From contig JAVJSU010000102.1 in the NCBI GenBank assembly GCA_040219275.1, positions 62,001 through 126,000 on the forward strand: a stretch of DNA of 64,000 bases. The letters run 5' to 3'. Origin of the DNA: JAVJSU01 sp040219275 (lineage in GTDB: Bacteria; Chloroflexota; Anaerolineae; Aggregatilineales; Phototrophicaceae). A program made the position numbers and the translations under genes. Positions within the stretch are counted from its first letter, which is position 1. Each line of letters opens with the position of its first letter. The notes beneath the pieces were generated by a model. It was not told the origin of the DNA and did not search any database. It worked only from the letters and a program-made list of their open reading frames with translations. Shown one piece after another: positions 42,890 to 52,005 of this stretch.

Positions 42890-44425
42890 ATGGCAAAGAA
42901 GCCTGTAATGCTCGTCATCATGGATGGCTGGGGCATCCGTGAGATGGAAGATGGAAATGCAGTTGTTCAAGGTAATACCCCGAATTTTGACCAATGGATG
43001 CGAGAACGTGAGCGGGCAATTGTCCATACTTCCGGCGAGCATGTTGGTCTTACGCCCGATCAAATGGGAAATTCTGAAGTGGGACATCTCAATTTAGGCG
43101 CAGGGCGCATTGTGTATCAAGACATCACACGTATTGACCTTGCAATTAAAGATGGATCACTAGCCGAGGATGAAAAACTGCACAAGGCATTTGAGGCGGG
43201 CAAGCAAGGGAACAATGTTCATCTGGTGGGCTTACTCGGTTCGGGTGGGGTTCATGCCCATATCAGCCACCTGTTTGCGCTGTTAGACATCGCCAGAGAG
43301 CAGGGTGTTAATCCGGTGATTCATGTGATTACCGATGGACGCGATACGCCGACAGAAAGTGGTATCGGTTTTTTTAACGAACTACAGGAAAAGATCGATT
43401 CGCTCGGCGTTGGGCGTGTCGCAACAGTGAGTGGGCGCTATTATGCGATGGATCGTGATAAGCGTTGGGAGCGGACTTCAAAAGCCTACAATGCCATGGT
43501 AAAGCGGGAAGGCAATACCGCGCCTACCGCCAAGGAAGCCATCAAGCAATCGTATGCGGAAGATGTGACGGACGAGTTTATTGTGCCGACGGTGGTCGGA
43601 GATGATGATAGCCTTGCCGTAAAATCTGGCGATTCGATCATCTTCTACAACTTCCGCGCAGATCGGATGCGCCAAATTGTCAGCGCGTTTTCGCTCAAAG
43701 AATTTGAAGGCGTGGATCATTTTGACTTTGTGGAGGGCTTGAATTTGCTGACGTTCACCGTCTATGAAGATGATTACCCTGTGGAGGTCTTGTTTGATAA
43801 AGACAGCCTCAAGAATACACTTGGGGAAGTCATCAGTAACGCCGGTTTGAAGCAATATCATTCTGCTGAAACAGAGAAATATCCGCATGTGACGTTCTTC
43901 TTCAACGGGCGTAAAGAAGACCCATTCCCTGGCGAAGATCGTAAGATTGTTCCGTCGCCGAAGGTTGCGACCTATGATCTGAAGCCGGAAATGAGCGCCT
44001 ATGAATTGACCGAAGCAACACTAGATCGCCTGAACAGCGAAGACGATGATTTTATACTGATTAACTTCGCCAATGCAGATATGGTCGGGCATACCGGTTC
44101 ACTTTCGGCGGCAATCAAGGCGGTGGAAACAGTAGATGAATGCGTGAATAAGCTCGTCGAAAAAGTCCTTGAGAAGGGCGGCGTTGCTATTGTGACCGCC
44201 GATCATGGCAATTGTGAACGCATGGTGGATGAACTCACGGGCGAAGCGCACACCTATCATACTGTGGGACCCGTCTCGTTGTTTGTGATTGGGGCGGAGT
44301 ATTATGAACTCTATACATGGGGGCGTTTGTGCGATGTTGCGCCGACGGTACTTGACCTACTGGGTGTTGAGCAACCCGAAGAGATGACCGGACGAAGTTT
44401 AATTAAAGGGCATCGGGCACCTTAA
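42890..44425 (+). CDS. gpmI: 2,3-bisphosphoglycerate-independent phosphoglycerate mutase
   Basis: The Mn-dependent enzyme interconverts 3- and 2-phosphoglycerate in glycolysis. The 511-residue protein has VMLVIMDGWGIRE (metal Asp), the phospho-Ser block MGNSEVGHLNLGAGRIVYQD, HVITDGRDTPTESG, FNFRADRMRQI-like FYNFRADRMRQI, INFANADMVGHTG and IVTADHGNCERMVDE. Length is typical. AAAGGA precedes ATG 42890. It is a single-gene unit ended by a bidirectional terminator. Confidence 0.97.
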   Translation: MAKKPVMLVIMDGWGIREMEDGNAVVQGNTPNFDQWMRERERAIVHTSGEHVGLTPDQMGNSEVGHLNLGAGRIVYQDITRIDLAIKDGSLAEDEKLHKAFEAGKQGNNVHLVGLLGSGGVHAHISHLFALLDIAREQGVNPVIHVITDGRDTPTESGIGFFNELQEKIDSLGVGRVATVSGRYYAMDRDKRWERTSKAYNAMVKREGNTAPTAKEAIKQSYAEDVTDEFIVPTVVGDDDSLAVKSGDSIIFYNFRADRMRQIVSAFSLKEFEGVDHFDFVEGLNLLTFTVYEDDYPVEVLFDKDSLKNTLGEVISNAGLKQYHSAETEKYPHVTFFFNGRKEDPFPGEDRKIVPSPKVATYDLKPEMSAYELTEATLDRLNSEDDDFILINFANADMVGHTGSLSAAIKAVETVDECVNKLVEKVLEKGGVAIVTADHGNCERMVDELTGEAHTYHTVGPVSLFVIGAEYYELYTWGRLCDVAPTVLDLLGVEQPEEMTGRSLIKGHRAP

Positions 44426-44433
44426 TTTACAAC

Positions 44434-44470
44434 AACGGGAGTAGGCATGATTGTGCCCACTCCCGTTTTC
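44434..44470. terminator. Bidirectional terminator between gpmI and glgX
   Basis: AACGGGAGT / ACTCCCGTT stem with further GGCA/TGCC pairing. The tail is TTTTC on the plus strand and weaker on the minus strand. Confidence 0.75.
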
Positions 44471-46638
44471 TAAGATTTTTTGGAGCGTGAGTTACGCTTA
44501 TAGCGACGCGGGGTAGTAGTCTTTTTTCCTACAAGGATGACCACCGAACGCGCACCTACCATAATATAATGCTGATCTTTGATGACCGGCTCATTACCCG
44601 GTTCATGGATAACATGCACCACGCCGGGGCTAGTATTGGCGAATACGTGCCATTGTCGATCTTCTGGTAATGCAGGGATTTCAAACGGGTGTGAATCCCA
44701 GTGCATATTCATAGCGACGTAAATCGAATCGTCCTCGATAGTGCCGTTTTCTGCATGTTTGCCATCCAACATGAAGGCAAGAGTACGGATGTATTCCGCC
44801 CAATCGGTTTGCCACGCACGCGTGCTATGGAAGCTAATGTCAGGATAGCCACTGCCGACCAGATCACGGTGGGTAAAGTGTTCCCGTCCGCGCAACACCG
44901 GATGTGCATTACGGAAGGCGATACAATGCCTGAAAAAATCGAAAATTCCAGCGTTTGTCTCTAGTAGATCCCAGTTAAACCAGTTCAACTCGTTATCATG
45001 ACAATAGGTATTGTTGTTGCCGTATTTGGTATGGGCAACTTCATCTCCCATGAGGATCATCGGCACGCCCCGGCTGACCATCAATATCGCCACCGCATTC
45101 TGGATGAGACGGTGGCGTATTTCGACGATTTCTTGATCGTCCGTTTCGCCTTCTACGCCACAATTCCAGCTGTAATTGTCGTTTCCGCCGTCACGATTTT
45201 CTTCGCCATTCGCCCAATTATGCTTTTCGTTGTAGGAGAATAAGTCGCGCAAACTGAATCCATCATGGGCGGTGATAAAATTGACCGATGCCGCCGCGCT
45301 TCGTCCCCAATACAAATCAGGCGACCCCTGAATGCGTTCTGCGACTTCGCCAATAATGCCTGCATCCCCTTTAAGGAATCGGCGGATTGTGTCCCTATAC
45401 TTACCGTTCCATTCTGTCCACCTGCCATACGCGGGGAAGCTACCGACCTGATACAAGCCGCCTGCATCCCATGCTTCTGCGATAAGTTTACAATTCGCGA
45501 GAATGGGATCATGGGCGAGGGCTTCTAGCAGGGGAGGGTTCGCTAACGGAAAGCCATTCTGGTCTCGCCCTAAGATTGATGCGAGATCAAAACGGAAGCC
45601 ATCAATGTGATATTCAGACACCCAATAACGGAGGCAATCTAGCACCATACTCCGCACAACCGGATTATTGCAATTCATGGTGTTGCCCGTGCCGCTAAAA
45701 TTCAGATAGCGTCCATCCGGCGTGAGCATGTAGTAGGTCTTATTGTCAATTCCGCGAAATGAGATTGTTGGACCGAGTTCATTGCCTTCTGCGGTATGGT
45801 TAAAAACAACATCCAGAATGACCATAATATCGTGACGGTGCAATTCACGGATGGTCGTCTTAAGCTCATCCACCTGCATAGAGAGGCGACCAGTCGCCGC
45901 ATAACCTGCTTTCGGTGAGAAGAAGCCGATGTTGCTGTAACCCCAATAATTCAGGAGTTGTTCGCCGGTTTCGGGATTGGTGCGGTCATATTCGAATTCA
46001 TCAAATTCAAAAATCGGCATGAACTCAACTGCATTGATGCCGAGTGATTTCAGATACGGGATTTTGTCACGGATGGCGGCAAATGTGCCGGGGTAGCGCG
46101 CATGGGATGATGGATGGCGTGTGAATCCGCGAACGTGCATTTCGTAGATAATGAGATCTTCTGTGCGGAAGTTCGGATATCGGTCTGTACCCCAATCGTA
46201 ATCTTCCGGTGTGAGGCGTGCGCGATGTGGATAAATGCCCTCAGGATGAATTTCACCCCAGACATCCTGCCCACCGATGAGCTTGGCATATGGGTCTAAC
46301 AAAATGATGTCAGAATCAAAACGATGCCCCTCGTGAGGGCGGTAAGGTCCATCCATACGATACCCATATTCGATCTCTTCATATTTGAGATCAAAGACGA
46401 TCATCGTAAAGACATTGCCGACTTTGAATTCTTCTGGAAATGGGATTTCGATGAAAGGTTCTCGCGCGTCACGCTCAAAGAGAATGAGGGTGCATTGCGT
46501 GGCGAAGCGGGAAAAGATAGAAAAGTTAACACCGTTTGGAACGAGCGTTGTTCCGAACGGCGATGGCTTGCCGATACGTAATTTGTAACCCTTGTATTGG
46601 TGGGTAGGATCGCTATCAATACGACCTTGTAGTTGCAA
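44470..46638 (-). CDS. glgX: Glycogen debranching enzyme (isoamylase-type GH13)
   Basis: GlgX/TreX-type enzymes hydrolyse alpha-1,6 branches in glycogen. The 722-residue protein has an N-terminal CBM48-like domain (GKPSPFGTTLVPNGVNFSIF) and the GH13 barrel. The barrel shows IYEMHVRGFTRH, VILDVVFNHTAEG, nucleophile Asp in HIDGFRFDLASILG, acid/base Glu in LIAEAWDAGGLYQVG and transition-state Asp in FITAHDGFSLRDL. A C-terminal beta domain ends in a basic tail. The gene follows the STAS gene by 21 bases. No other glycogen genes are in the window. Confidence 0.95.
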   Translation of the reverse strand: MQLQGRIDSDPTHQYKGYKLRIGKPSPFGTTLVPNGVNFSIFSRFATQCTLILFERDAREPFIEIPFPEEFKVGNVFTMIVFDLKYEEIEYGYRMDGPYRPHEGHRFDSDIILLDPYAKLIGGQDVWGEIHPEGIYPHRARLTPEDYDWGTDRYPNFRTEDLIIYEMHVRGFTRHPSSHARYPGTFAAIRDKIPYLKSLGINAVEFMPIFEFDEFEYDRTNPETGEQLLNYWGYSNIGFFSPKAGYAATGRLSMQVDELKTTIRELHRHDIMVILDVVFNHTAEGNELGPTISFRGIDNKTYYMLTPDGRYLNFSGTGNTMNCNNPVVRSMVLDCLRYWVSEYHIDGFRFDLASILGRDQNGFPLANPPLLEALAHDPILANCKLIAEAWDAGGLYQVGSFPAYGRWTEWNGKYRDTIRRFLKGDAGIIGEVAERIQGSPDLYWGRSAAASVNFITAHDGFSLRDLFSYNEKHNWANGEENRDGGNDNYSWNCGVEGETDDQEIVEIRHRLIQNAVAILMVSRGVPMILMGDEVAHTKYGNNNTYCHDNELNWFNWDLLETNAGIFDFFRHCIAFRNAHPVLRGREHFTHRDLVGSGYPDISFHSTRAWQTDWAEYIRTLAFMLDGKHAENGTIEDDSIYVAMNMHWDSHPFEIPALPEDRQWHVFANTSPGVVHVIHEPGNEPVIKDQHYIMVGARSVVILVGKKTTTPRRYKRNSRSKKS

Positions 46639-46659
46639 TGAGTTGCCTCCATATGCAGT

Positions 46660-47010
46660 TTAGGCGCTGAGTGCTTGCATACCGGCATTACGTGTATCAA
46701 AGATAGCAAAAAAGTCGAGGAATCCGGTAATTGCCATAACATCTTTTACTTCATCATTTAATCCAACGATGGCAATATGACCGACATGATCACGGATTTG
46801 ACGGTAGAGCAGGAGTAACAGGCGCAAGCCCGCGCTTGACATATAATTAACTTGAGACAGATCAAGTAAAATGCGACTGTTTTCTGTGGCGAGTGCAAGA
46901 ATTTGTGACTGCACCAATTGAGCGGCATTTGAATCAAGATCGCCATTGAGTTCAATGATTGTAATATTGTTTACTTTTTTCACGGCTACGTCCATCAGTA
47001 ATAACTTCAT
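46660..47010 (-). CDS. STAS-domain anti-sigma-factor antagonist-like protein
   Basis: A 116-residue STAS protein of the SpoIIAA/RsbV group. It has VNNITIIELNGDLDSNAAQL, the strand ILLDLSQV and the phosphorylation-site loop NYMSSAGLRLLLLLYRQ (Ser of S-S-A-G-L), then HIAIVGLNDEVKDVM. Such proteins switch between phosphorylated and free forms to bind anti-sigma kinases. No partner kinase or sigma gene is adjacent; glgX follows after 21 bases. The start could be 47010 or the inner ATG at 46995, and neither has a good ribosome site. Confidence 0.88.
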   Translation of the reverse strand: MKLLLMDVAVKKVNNITIIELNGDLDSNAAQLVQSQILALATENSRILLDLSQVNYMSSAGLRLLLLLYRQIRDHVGHIAIVGLNDEVKDVMAITGFLDFFAIFDTRNAGMQALSA

Positions 47011-47221
47011 AAATTAACGAATTAAGATGATTTTCAATACTATAACTTATTTCAGGGAAAAATGATAACGTTTACATAACTTATTCATAAATTTACAAAC
47101 CTCACGAATTTGTTAGTGTGTTTACTTTTAGTATTTTAGAAAGTTCGTGTGTTTAGCCATATTATACAATGAATTTTAGTAAAAATTAGTTAATATTTTC
47201 AACTTTAAATTAATTTTACAC

Positions 47222-47254
47222 GAAAAAATGCCCCCACATCTTAAGTGAAGGCAT
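47222..47254 (-). terminator. Terminator of the S41-like protease gene
   Basis: On the minus strand, ATGCCTTCAC pairs with GTGGGGGCAT (ten pairs, two G-T) around a 7-base loop, followed by TTTTTT. It lies 41 bases after the stop. The rest of the 47011-47294 gap is AT-rich; I see no gene in it. Confidence 0.78.
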
Positions 47255-47294
47255 AATTGACTACTTAAATGTAGATTAGATGAGATTAATGGTC

Positions 47295-49703
47295 TTAATT
47301 ATTCGGGACTTCAAACTCACTTTCGGAAATGCTCAATGTGAACCTACCTTCAAGTTGATCTTCGAACGTCCCGACTTCCAAAATAACGGTAAATGTCTGA
47401 TCTGAGCCGATACCAGAGAGTAAGCTATTGCCACTGTTTCGGTTAAGACTATCTTCATTGCTTAATAAGAGGTTACCATCAAGATCATAGAAACGTACAA
47501 CAGTCGTCAGATCGCCACTTTCATCACCCAGAAAAATATCAAGCGGTTTTCCGCCCTCGATGACTAATGTATACCGTTGTCTTAGTCCGGGGAAGAACTG
47601 TCCCTGAACAACATCGCCAATAGCAATATTTCCCCCATCAAGGCTCGGAGGACGGTCTTGTAAGTATGCAAGCCCGTAAGCCATGACAGGGTCTTCAAAT
47701 TCAAATAGGGTAATTTCGTTGACCGGCACGCGAATAGTCGGTGGAATGCCCAGACCTTCAATATGAATGTTGCCGTCGAAATCAACCGAGCGCGTCACGG
47801 TAATGCGAACGGTTATACCGAGCGGCATCAGGAAATCTTCAACCCCACCACCCAGCCCGGCAGTCGGGTATTGCCCGATGATTGCGGCGCGATCTTGTAG
47901 CGTCATGTCATAGGCAAAACGTTCACAGGCGCTCGCACAACTCGGACCGATGAGCACGGCGACATTACCGTCATAGCGTAAATCTTCGGATGGCAGGTAA
48001 AAACGGCGAGTCAGATCAGGATCAAAGAAGAACCCGTCGATTTGTTCGCTATAGGTTCCACGAGAGCCGATGATTAATTCTTCTTGAAAGAAATACGCCG
48101 CCATTTGATCTGCCAAAAAGGGATCACCGCCTCCATTCTGGCGCATATCAATAATCAAATTATCAATGTCGCGCTCGTGCATCTGTTGAATCATGCGCTC
48201 CCACAGTTGAATGGCGAGGGCATCATCATCAAGGAAGCTATAAATCGCGGCATATGCAGTCGTGTCGTCCACAAGATGAAATTCAACCGGCAGTTCCAGA
48301 CCATCCAATTCTGGTTCGTTCAGGGGATTGGAAAATAACGTATCGAACTCACGTTCGGTGGGAATTTCTCGTGTCGTGAAACCGTTTTGCCCCGGATTGC
48401 GAAACGTGATGCTGACATCGGACGTGTTTTGATCGAATCGTAGCGCATAAATAAGTTGTTCAAGGCGACGATTGTGGTCGGTGCTAAACGGTTGTGTCCA
48501 CGGTTCAGCCTGTCCGATAAAGTCATTGATTGGGATGCCATTAATTGCCCGGATTTCCGCACGTAGGCTGATCCCCGCTAACGACGCAGGTCCATCGTCG
48601 ACTAGAGAGGTCACGAGTACACGCATATCATCGGTTTCGCGGATGCCCATACCGATGCCTTGAGCAACCGATTGCGTAAACTCATCCAGAAAAGGATCAA
48701 ACGGCGACAGGTTCACATGCCCATCGGGTATACGCCAGATGAATTCTCGTAGCGCGGTCAGATAAGCATAGTCATCATTTTGTTGTTCGGCCTGCAAAAA
48801 TCGCGGGCGAAATTCGGTTTCTAGCGCATCCCAGTCAATATTTTTGTATTCGGTAAAGGCATAATCCGTGCGGAATTTTGCGATCATGCTATCAAATGCG
48901 GTGGAAAATCCTTGATTGGAAAAATCAACCAGTGCGGCGGAATCCGGTTCAATGAGATTAATGGATTGTTCTCGTGCGCGGTCAAAGGTGAAGGGGATTG
49001 TGTCCATATTGACGATGATGTAGCCCTGCGGAACAGTCACGATGGGGTCGTCTTCGGTGAAGAGTAAGCCATCGTCGCCGAAACCGGATGGAAAACCCTG
49101 CTGGTCATCCGGTGCGTAGATGAGAAAACTACCGCCTACGATTTCACTGCGCTGTTCAGGATCATTGCTGGAGCGGGTGGAGGCGTAAGCGCCAGACCAT
49201 CCGCCACCATTTTGATCGCGCACATCGAGGAAGGGATCGCCCCAAACATTGTGCCAGTAAGCAATCGCAAAGACCATTACCCCTGTGTCTGCCTCATTGT
49301 CATTATCAACATCGTTGTATGTGCCCTGTGGTTCGATGGGCAGGGCGAGGCTATAGTTAAACGGTGAGGTGTAGAAATCAGATGTAATTTGACCGAGTGT
49401 TTGTGATTCCAACGGAAAGACGAAACCACGATCCCGATGCACGAAGCCGGATTGATCTTCAAGAATAATCAGTGGGAAACTTACGCCGCTGGTGAAAAAT
49501 GGATTGGTATAAGAGACTTCGCCACGGATGATGACGACCCCGCCTTCGTCATTCACGATATTTGCTGGTGGAAACGGGGCGTTGTCCTGTGCATTCATTA
49601 CTATAGAAGAAAAAACAGGCAGGAGACAAAATAAAATACAAAGTCTAAAAATCATAGATAAGGGGTGAGAATTTGTTTGAGGAAGCAAGTTAATTGGTCG
49701 CAT
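47295..49703 (-). CDS. Secreted S41-family peptidase-like protein with PDZ and C-terminal PPC-like domain
   Basis: An approximately 800-residue exported protein. It has an N-terminal signal region (MIFRLCILFCLLPVF, cleavage near MNAQ), a beta-rich domain to about 260, and helical FDSMIAKFRTDYAFTEYKNI. A PDZ-like segment (GMGIRETDDMRVLVTSL) and the S41 core follow, with NLIIDMRQNGGGDPF and catalytic Ser in LIGPSCASACERFAYDM. The C-terminal 110 residues resemble a PPC domain. The Lys of the usual Ser-Lys dyad (T-x-G-K-G) is replaced (PTAGLGGG), so mechanism or activity is uncertain. ATG 49703 is preferred; a GTG directly upstream is possible. Confidence 0.85.
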   Translation of the reverse strand: MRPINLLPQTNSHPLSMIFRLCILFCLLPVFSSIVMNAQDNAPFPPANIVNDEGGVVIIRGEVSYTNPFFTSGVSFPLIILEDQSGFVHRDRGFVFPLESQTLGQITSDFYTSPFNYSLALPIEPQGTYNDVDNDNEADTGVMVFAIAYWHNVWGDPFLDVRDQNGGGWSGAYASTRSSNDPEQRSEIVGGSFLIYAPDDQQGFPSGFGDDGLLFTEDDPIVTVPQGYIIVNMDTIPFTFDRAREQSINLIEPDSAALVDFSNQGFSTAFDSMIAKFRTDYAFTEYKNIDWDALETEFRPRFLQAEQQNDDYAYLTALREFIWRIPDGHVNLSPFDPFLDEFTQSVAQGIGMGIRETDDMRVLVTSLVDDGPASLAGISLRAEIRAINGIPINDFIGQAEPWTQPFSTDHNRRLEQLIYALRFDQNTSDVSITFRNPGQNGFTTREIPTEREFDTLFSNPLNEPELDGLELPVEFHLVDDTTAYAAIYSFLDDDALAIQLWERMIQQMHERDIDNLIIDMRQNGGGDPFLADQMAAYFFQEELIIGSRGTYSEQIDGFFFDPDLTRRFYLPSEDLRYDGNVAVLIGPSCASACERFAYDMTLQDRAAIIGQYPTAGLGGGVEDFLMPLGITVRITVTRSVDFDGNIHIEGLGIPPTIRVPVNEITLFEFEDPVMAYGLAYLQDRPPSLDGGNIAIGDVVQGQFFPGLRQRYTLVIEGGKPLDIFLGDESGDLTTVVRFYDLDGNLLLSNEDSLNRNSGNSLLSGIGSDQTFTVILEVGTFEDQLEGRFTLSISESEFEVPNN

Positions 49704-49824
49704 CACAACTACCTATAGAAAATCCGAATGGCAATAGTTATTTGGTTCATTGTAACGGGTTTTTCGTGATTGCTAACGAAATAGGGTGAGTGGTCGGTGA
49801 AAAGTTGCGAGAAATAGTGAATTT

Positions 49825-51114
49825 TTAGGGTGTTATGGCGGGAACGGTTATTTTCTTAGATGTTCGGGGGATTGTGAAGCTGAACGTAATCCCCCCATTC
49901 TGGGAATTGGCTTCTAGCCAGATTTTACCGCCATGTGCTTCCACAAACCCGCGTGTAATCGCCAAACCCAAGCCTGCCCCGCGTGTCCCATGATTGTCGC
50001 GTGCGCGGGAGCGTTCTCCACGATAGAAACTGCTGAAGATATGTGGTAAATCATCTTTGGCGATGATTGAGCCAGAATTGTACACATCAACACGAATCGC
50101 TTCGGCATTTGTGACATAGGCGTTTAACATAATTGAGCCACCTTCAGGCGTGTGTTGAAGGGCATTATCCAGCAAGTTATAAAGTACACGCTGAATCTTA
50201 TCAGGAGCCATATTTACCGGATCAATTGAGGGGCTAACTTTTCCATCAAGCACGACTTGTTTTTGCCGTGCGCGGGCGGTCATTGTGCCAATTGTATCGC
50301 TAATCAGGTCACACATAGAGGCGACTTGATAATCGAGCTTAAGATGCCCGACATCGATTTGTGCGAGTTCAAATAGGTCATTGATGAGGCTATTTAGATG
50401 TTCAATTTCTGCACGGCTGTTTTCAAGATAGCGGGTACGGGTTGCTTCATCATCAACCACGCCATCCAGCATCGCCTCGATCATCACCCGCATTGAGGCA
50501 AGCGGTGTGCGTAAATCATGAGACACCCACGCGATTAAATTACGACGCGTTTGCTCAATCATCCGTTTTTGGTCGTCAATTTCTTGAAGATTGCTCGCCA
50601 TCCAATTAAATGTTTCAGCTAATTTTGCAAGTTCATCATTGCCTCGCACATCCAACCGTGCGGTCAGGTCTCCCTGTGCGATTTTTTCTGCGGTGGTGGC
50701 TAATTCGCCAATGCTATCGGTGATGGTGCGAGAAATGAAAAAACCGAAGACAATCGCGGTTACGCCCGCGTAGAGCAGAAGGGCGGTGGTTAAGGCAAGA
50801 TCATGATAGCTAATGAACATCAGACGTGCAGTCACCCATACGTTGACAAATATGAGCACAACAGTCAGCACAACCGTAACCAGCAATGCCCAGCGCAAAC
50901 TTCTGAACCAGCGCGCCAATCCACGCCGATAGAGCAGGTACGACACCGAAATGGTGATAAAGCCTGTGCCAGACATAAACAGAATCAGAAACGCCATATC
51001 CTCGGCACCGGGGCGTAATGTCGTGGCGACAACCATGATTGCCCCAGCCATCGCCAGTACAATGCCGGAAAATAGAGATAATGAAGTATTCAGACTAGGG
51101 GATTCAAGTTTCAT
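49825..51114 (-). CDS. Membrane sensor histidine kinase with HAMP domain
   Basis: A 429-residue kinase with four to five N-terminal membrane helices (about 10-160) and a HAMP domain (ISRTITDSIGELATTAEKIA). Phospho-His is in AWVSHDLRTPLASMRVM, followed by N-box VLYNLLDNALQHTPEG and G-box GTRGAGLGLAITRGF. The short loops between helices suggest sensing within the membrane. It lies 19 bases after the response regulator gene and is its obvious partner. Confidence 0.93.
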   Translation of the reverse strand: MKLESPSLNTSLSLFSGIVLAMAGAIMVVATTLRPGAEDMAFLILFMSGTGFITISVSYLLYRRGLARWFRSLRWALLVTVVLTVVLIFVNVWVTARLMFISYHDLALTTALLLYAGVTAIVFGFFISRTITDSIGELATTAEKIAQGDLTARLDVRGNDELAKLAETFNWMASNLQEIDDQKRMIEQTRRNLIAWVSHDLRTPLASMRVMIEAMLDGVVDDEATRTRYLENSRAEIEHLNSLINDLFELAQIDVGHLKLDYQVASMCDLISDTIGTMTARARQKQVVLDGKVSPSIDPVNMAPDKIQRVLYNLLDNALQHTPEGGSIMLNAYVTNAEAIRVDVYNSGSIIAKDDLPHIFSSFYRGERSRARDNHGTRGAGLGLAITRGFVEAHGGKIWLEANSQNGGITFSFTIPRTSKKITVPAITP

Positions 51115-51133
51115 AACAGGCTCTTTAAGTTGC

Positions 51134-51859
51134 TTAGTTTGTCTCTAGCTTATAACCTACACCCCAAACGGTTTGTATATAGGTGGGTTGCGCGGGATCA
51201 GGCTCAATTTTTTCACGCAGGCGGCGCACATGCACCGTTACCGTGCTTTCATCGCCGTAAAACTCATAGCCCCACACATGGTCGAGCAATTGCGAGCGAC
51301 TAAACACCTGTTGCGGGTGGCGTGCCATGAACCAGAGCAGGTCAAATTCTTTCGCCGTCAGTACAACTTCTTCGTCCTTCACTTTGACGGTGCGACTACG
51401 TGGATCAAGATAAAGTTGCTTAAGCGTAACGGGTGTTTCGTTGGTGATCGCATCCTGCCCTGATCGGCGTAATACTGCTTTGATTCTAGCGACCAATTCC
51501 CGCGGGCTAAACGGTTTGACGACATAATCATCCGCACCGAGTTCAAATCCGGCGATGCGATCTGCTTCATCTGTGCGTGCAGTCAGCATCACAATCGGAA
51601 TGTCACCACCCGCGCTTAACGGCGCATATTCATCGGAACGGCGTAAAGACCGTGTGATAGCAAAGCCATCAATGCCGGGGAGCATCAGATCAAGCACGAT
51701 TAAATTCGGCTTCTGCTCGCGCAATAAGTCCAATGCTTGATGACCTGTGCTGGCTTCCAACACCCGATAGCCTTCAAGCTCCAAATATTTCCTTACGACC
51801 TCGCGGATCGTGGTTTCGTCGTCAACGACCATGATTGTTTGTTGTTTGCTCATAGACAT
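51134..51859 (-). CDS. OmpR/PhoB-family response regulator
   Basis: The 241-residue protein has a receiver domain (acidic pair in VVDDETTIREV, phospho-Asp in LIVLDLMLPGIDGFA, Lys in YVVKPFSPRELVARIKAV) and a C-terminal winged helix (LTAKEFDLLWFMARHPQQVF, YGDESTVTVHVRRLREKIE, TVWGVGYKLE). It is the first gene of the two-component operon and is divergent from the GH46-like gene, which is a candidate target. Confidence 0.95.
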   Translation of the reverse strand: MSMSKQQTIMVVDDETTIREVVRKYLELEGYRVLEASTGHQALDLLREQKPNLIVLDLMLPGIDGFAITRSLRRSDEYAPLSAGGDIPIVMLTARTDEADRIAGFELGADDYVVKPFSPRELVARIKAVLRRSGQDAITNETPVTLKQLYLDPRSRTVKVKDEEVVLTAKEFDLLWFMARHPQQVFSRSQLLDHVWGYEFYGDESTVTVHVRRLREKIEPDPAQPTYIQTVWGVGYKLETN

Positions 51860-52005
51860 ATTGTCCTGCTTGTTGATTACAGAAGCATTACTATTTGGAT
51901 GAGTTTGCTACAATTGATGAAATTGTGTTTTCAAAGATCAACACTTATTGATCCCATTGTGAATAATAATGTAATTAGGACGTTTTGGAAAATAAGGAGT
52001 TCCTC

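Noticed and set aside
47011..47294. AT-rich 284-bp gap considered as a replication origin or small-RNA locus.
   Set aside because: No DnaA-box cluster, iterons or conserved RNA fold is visible; apart from the terminator at 47222-47254 I see only AT-rich sequence between two transcription units.
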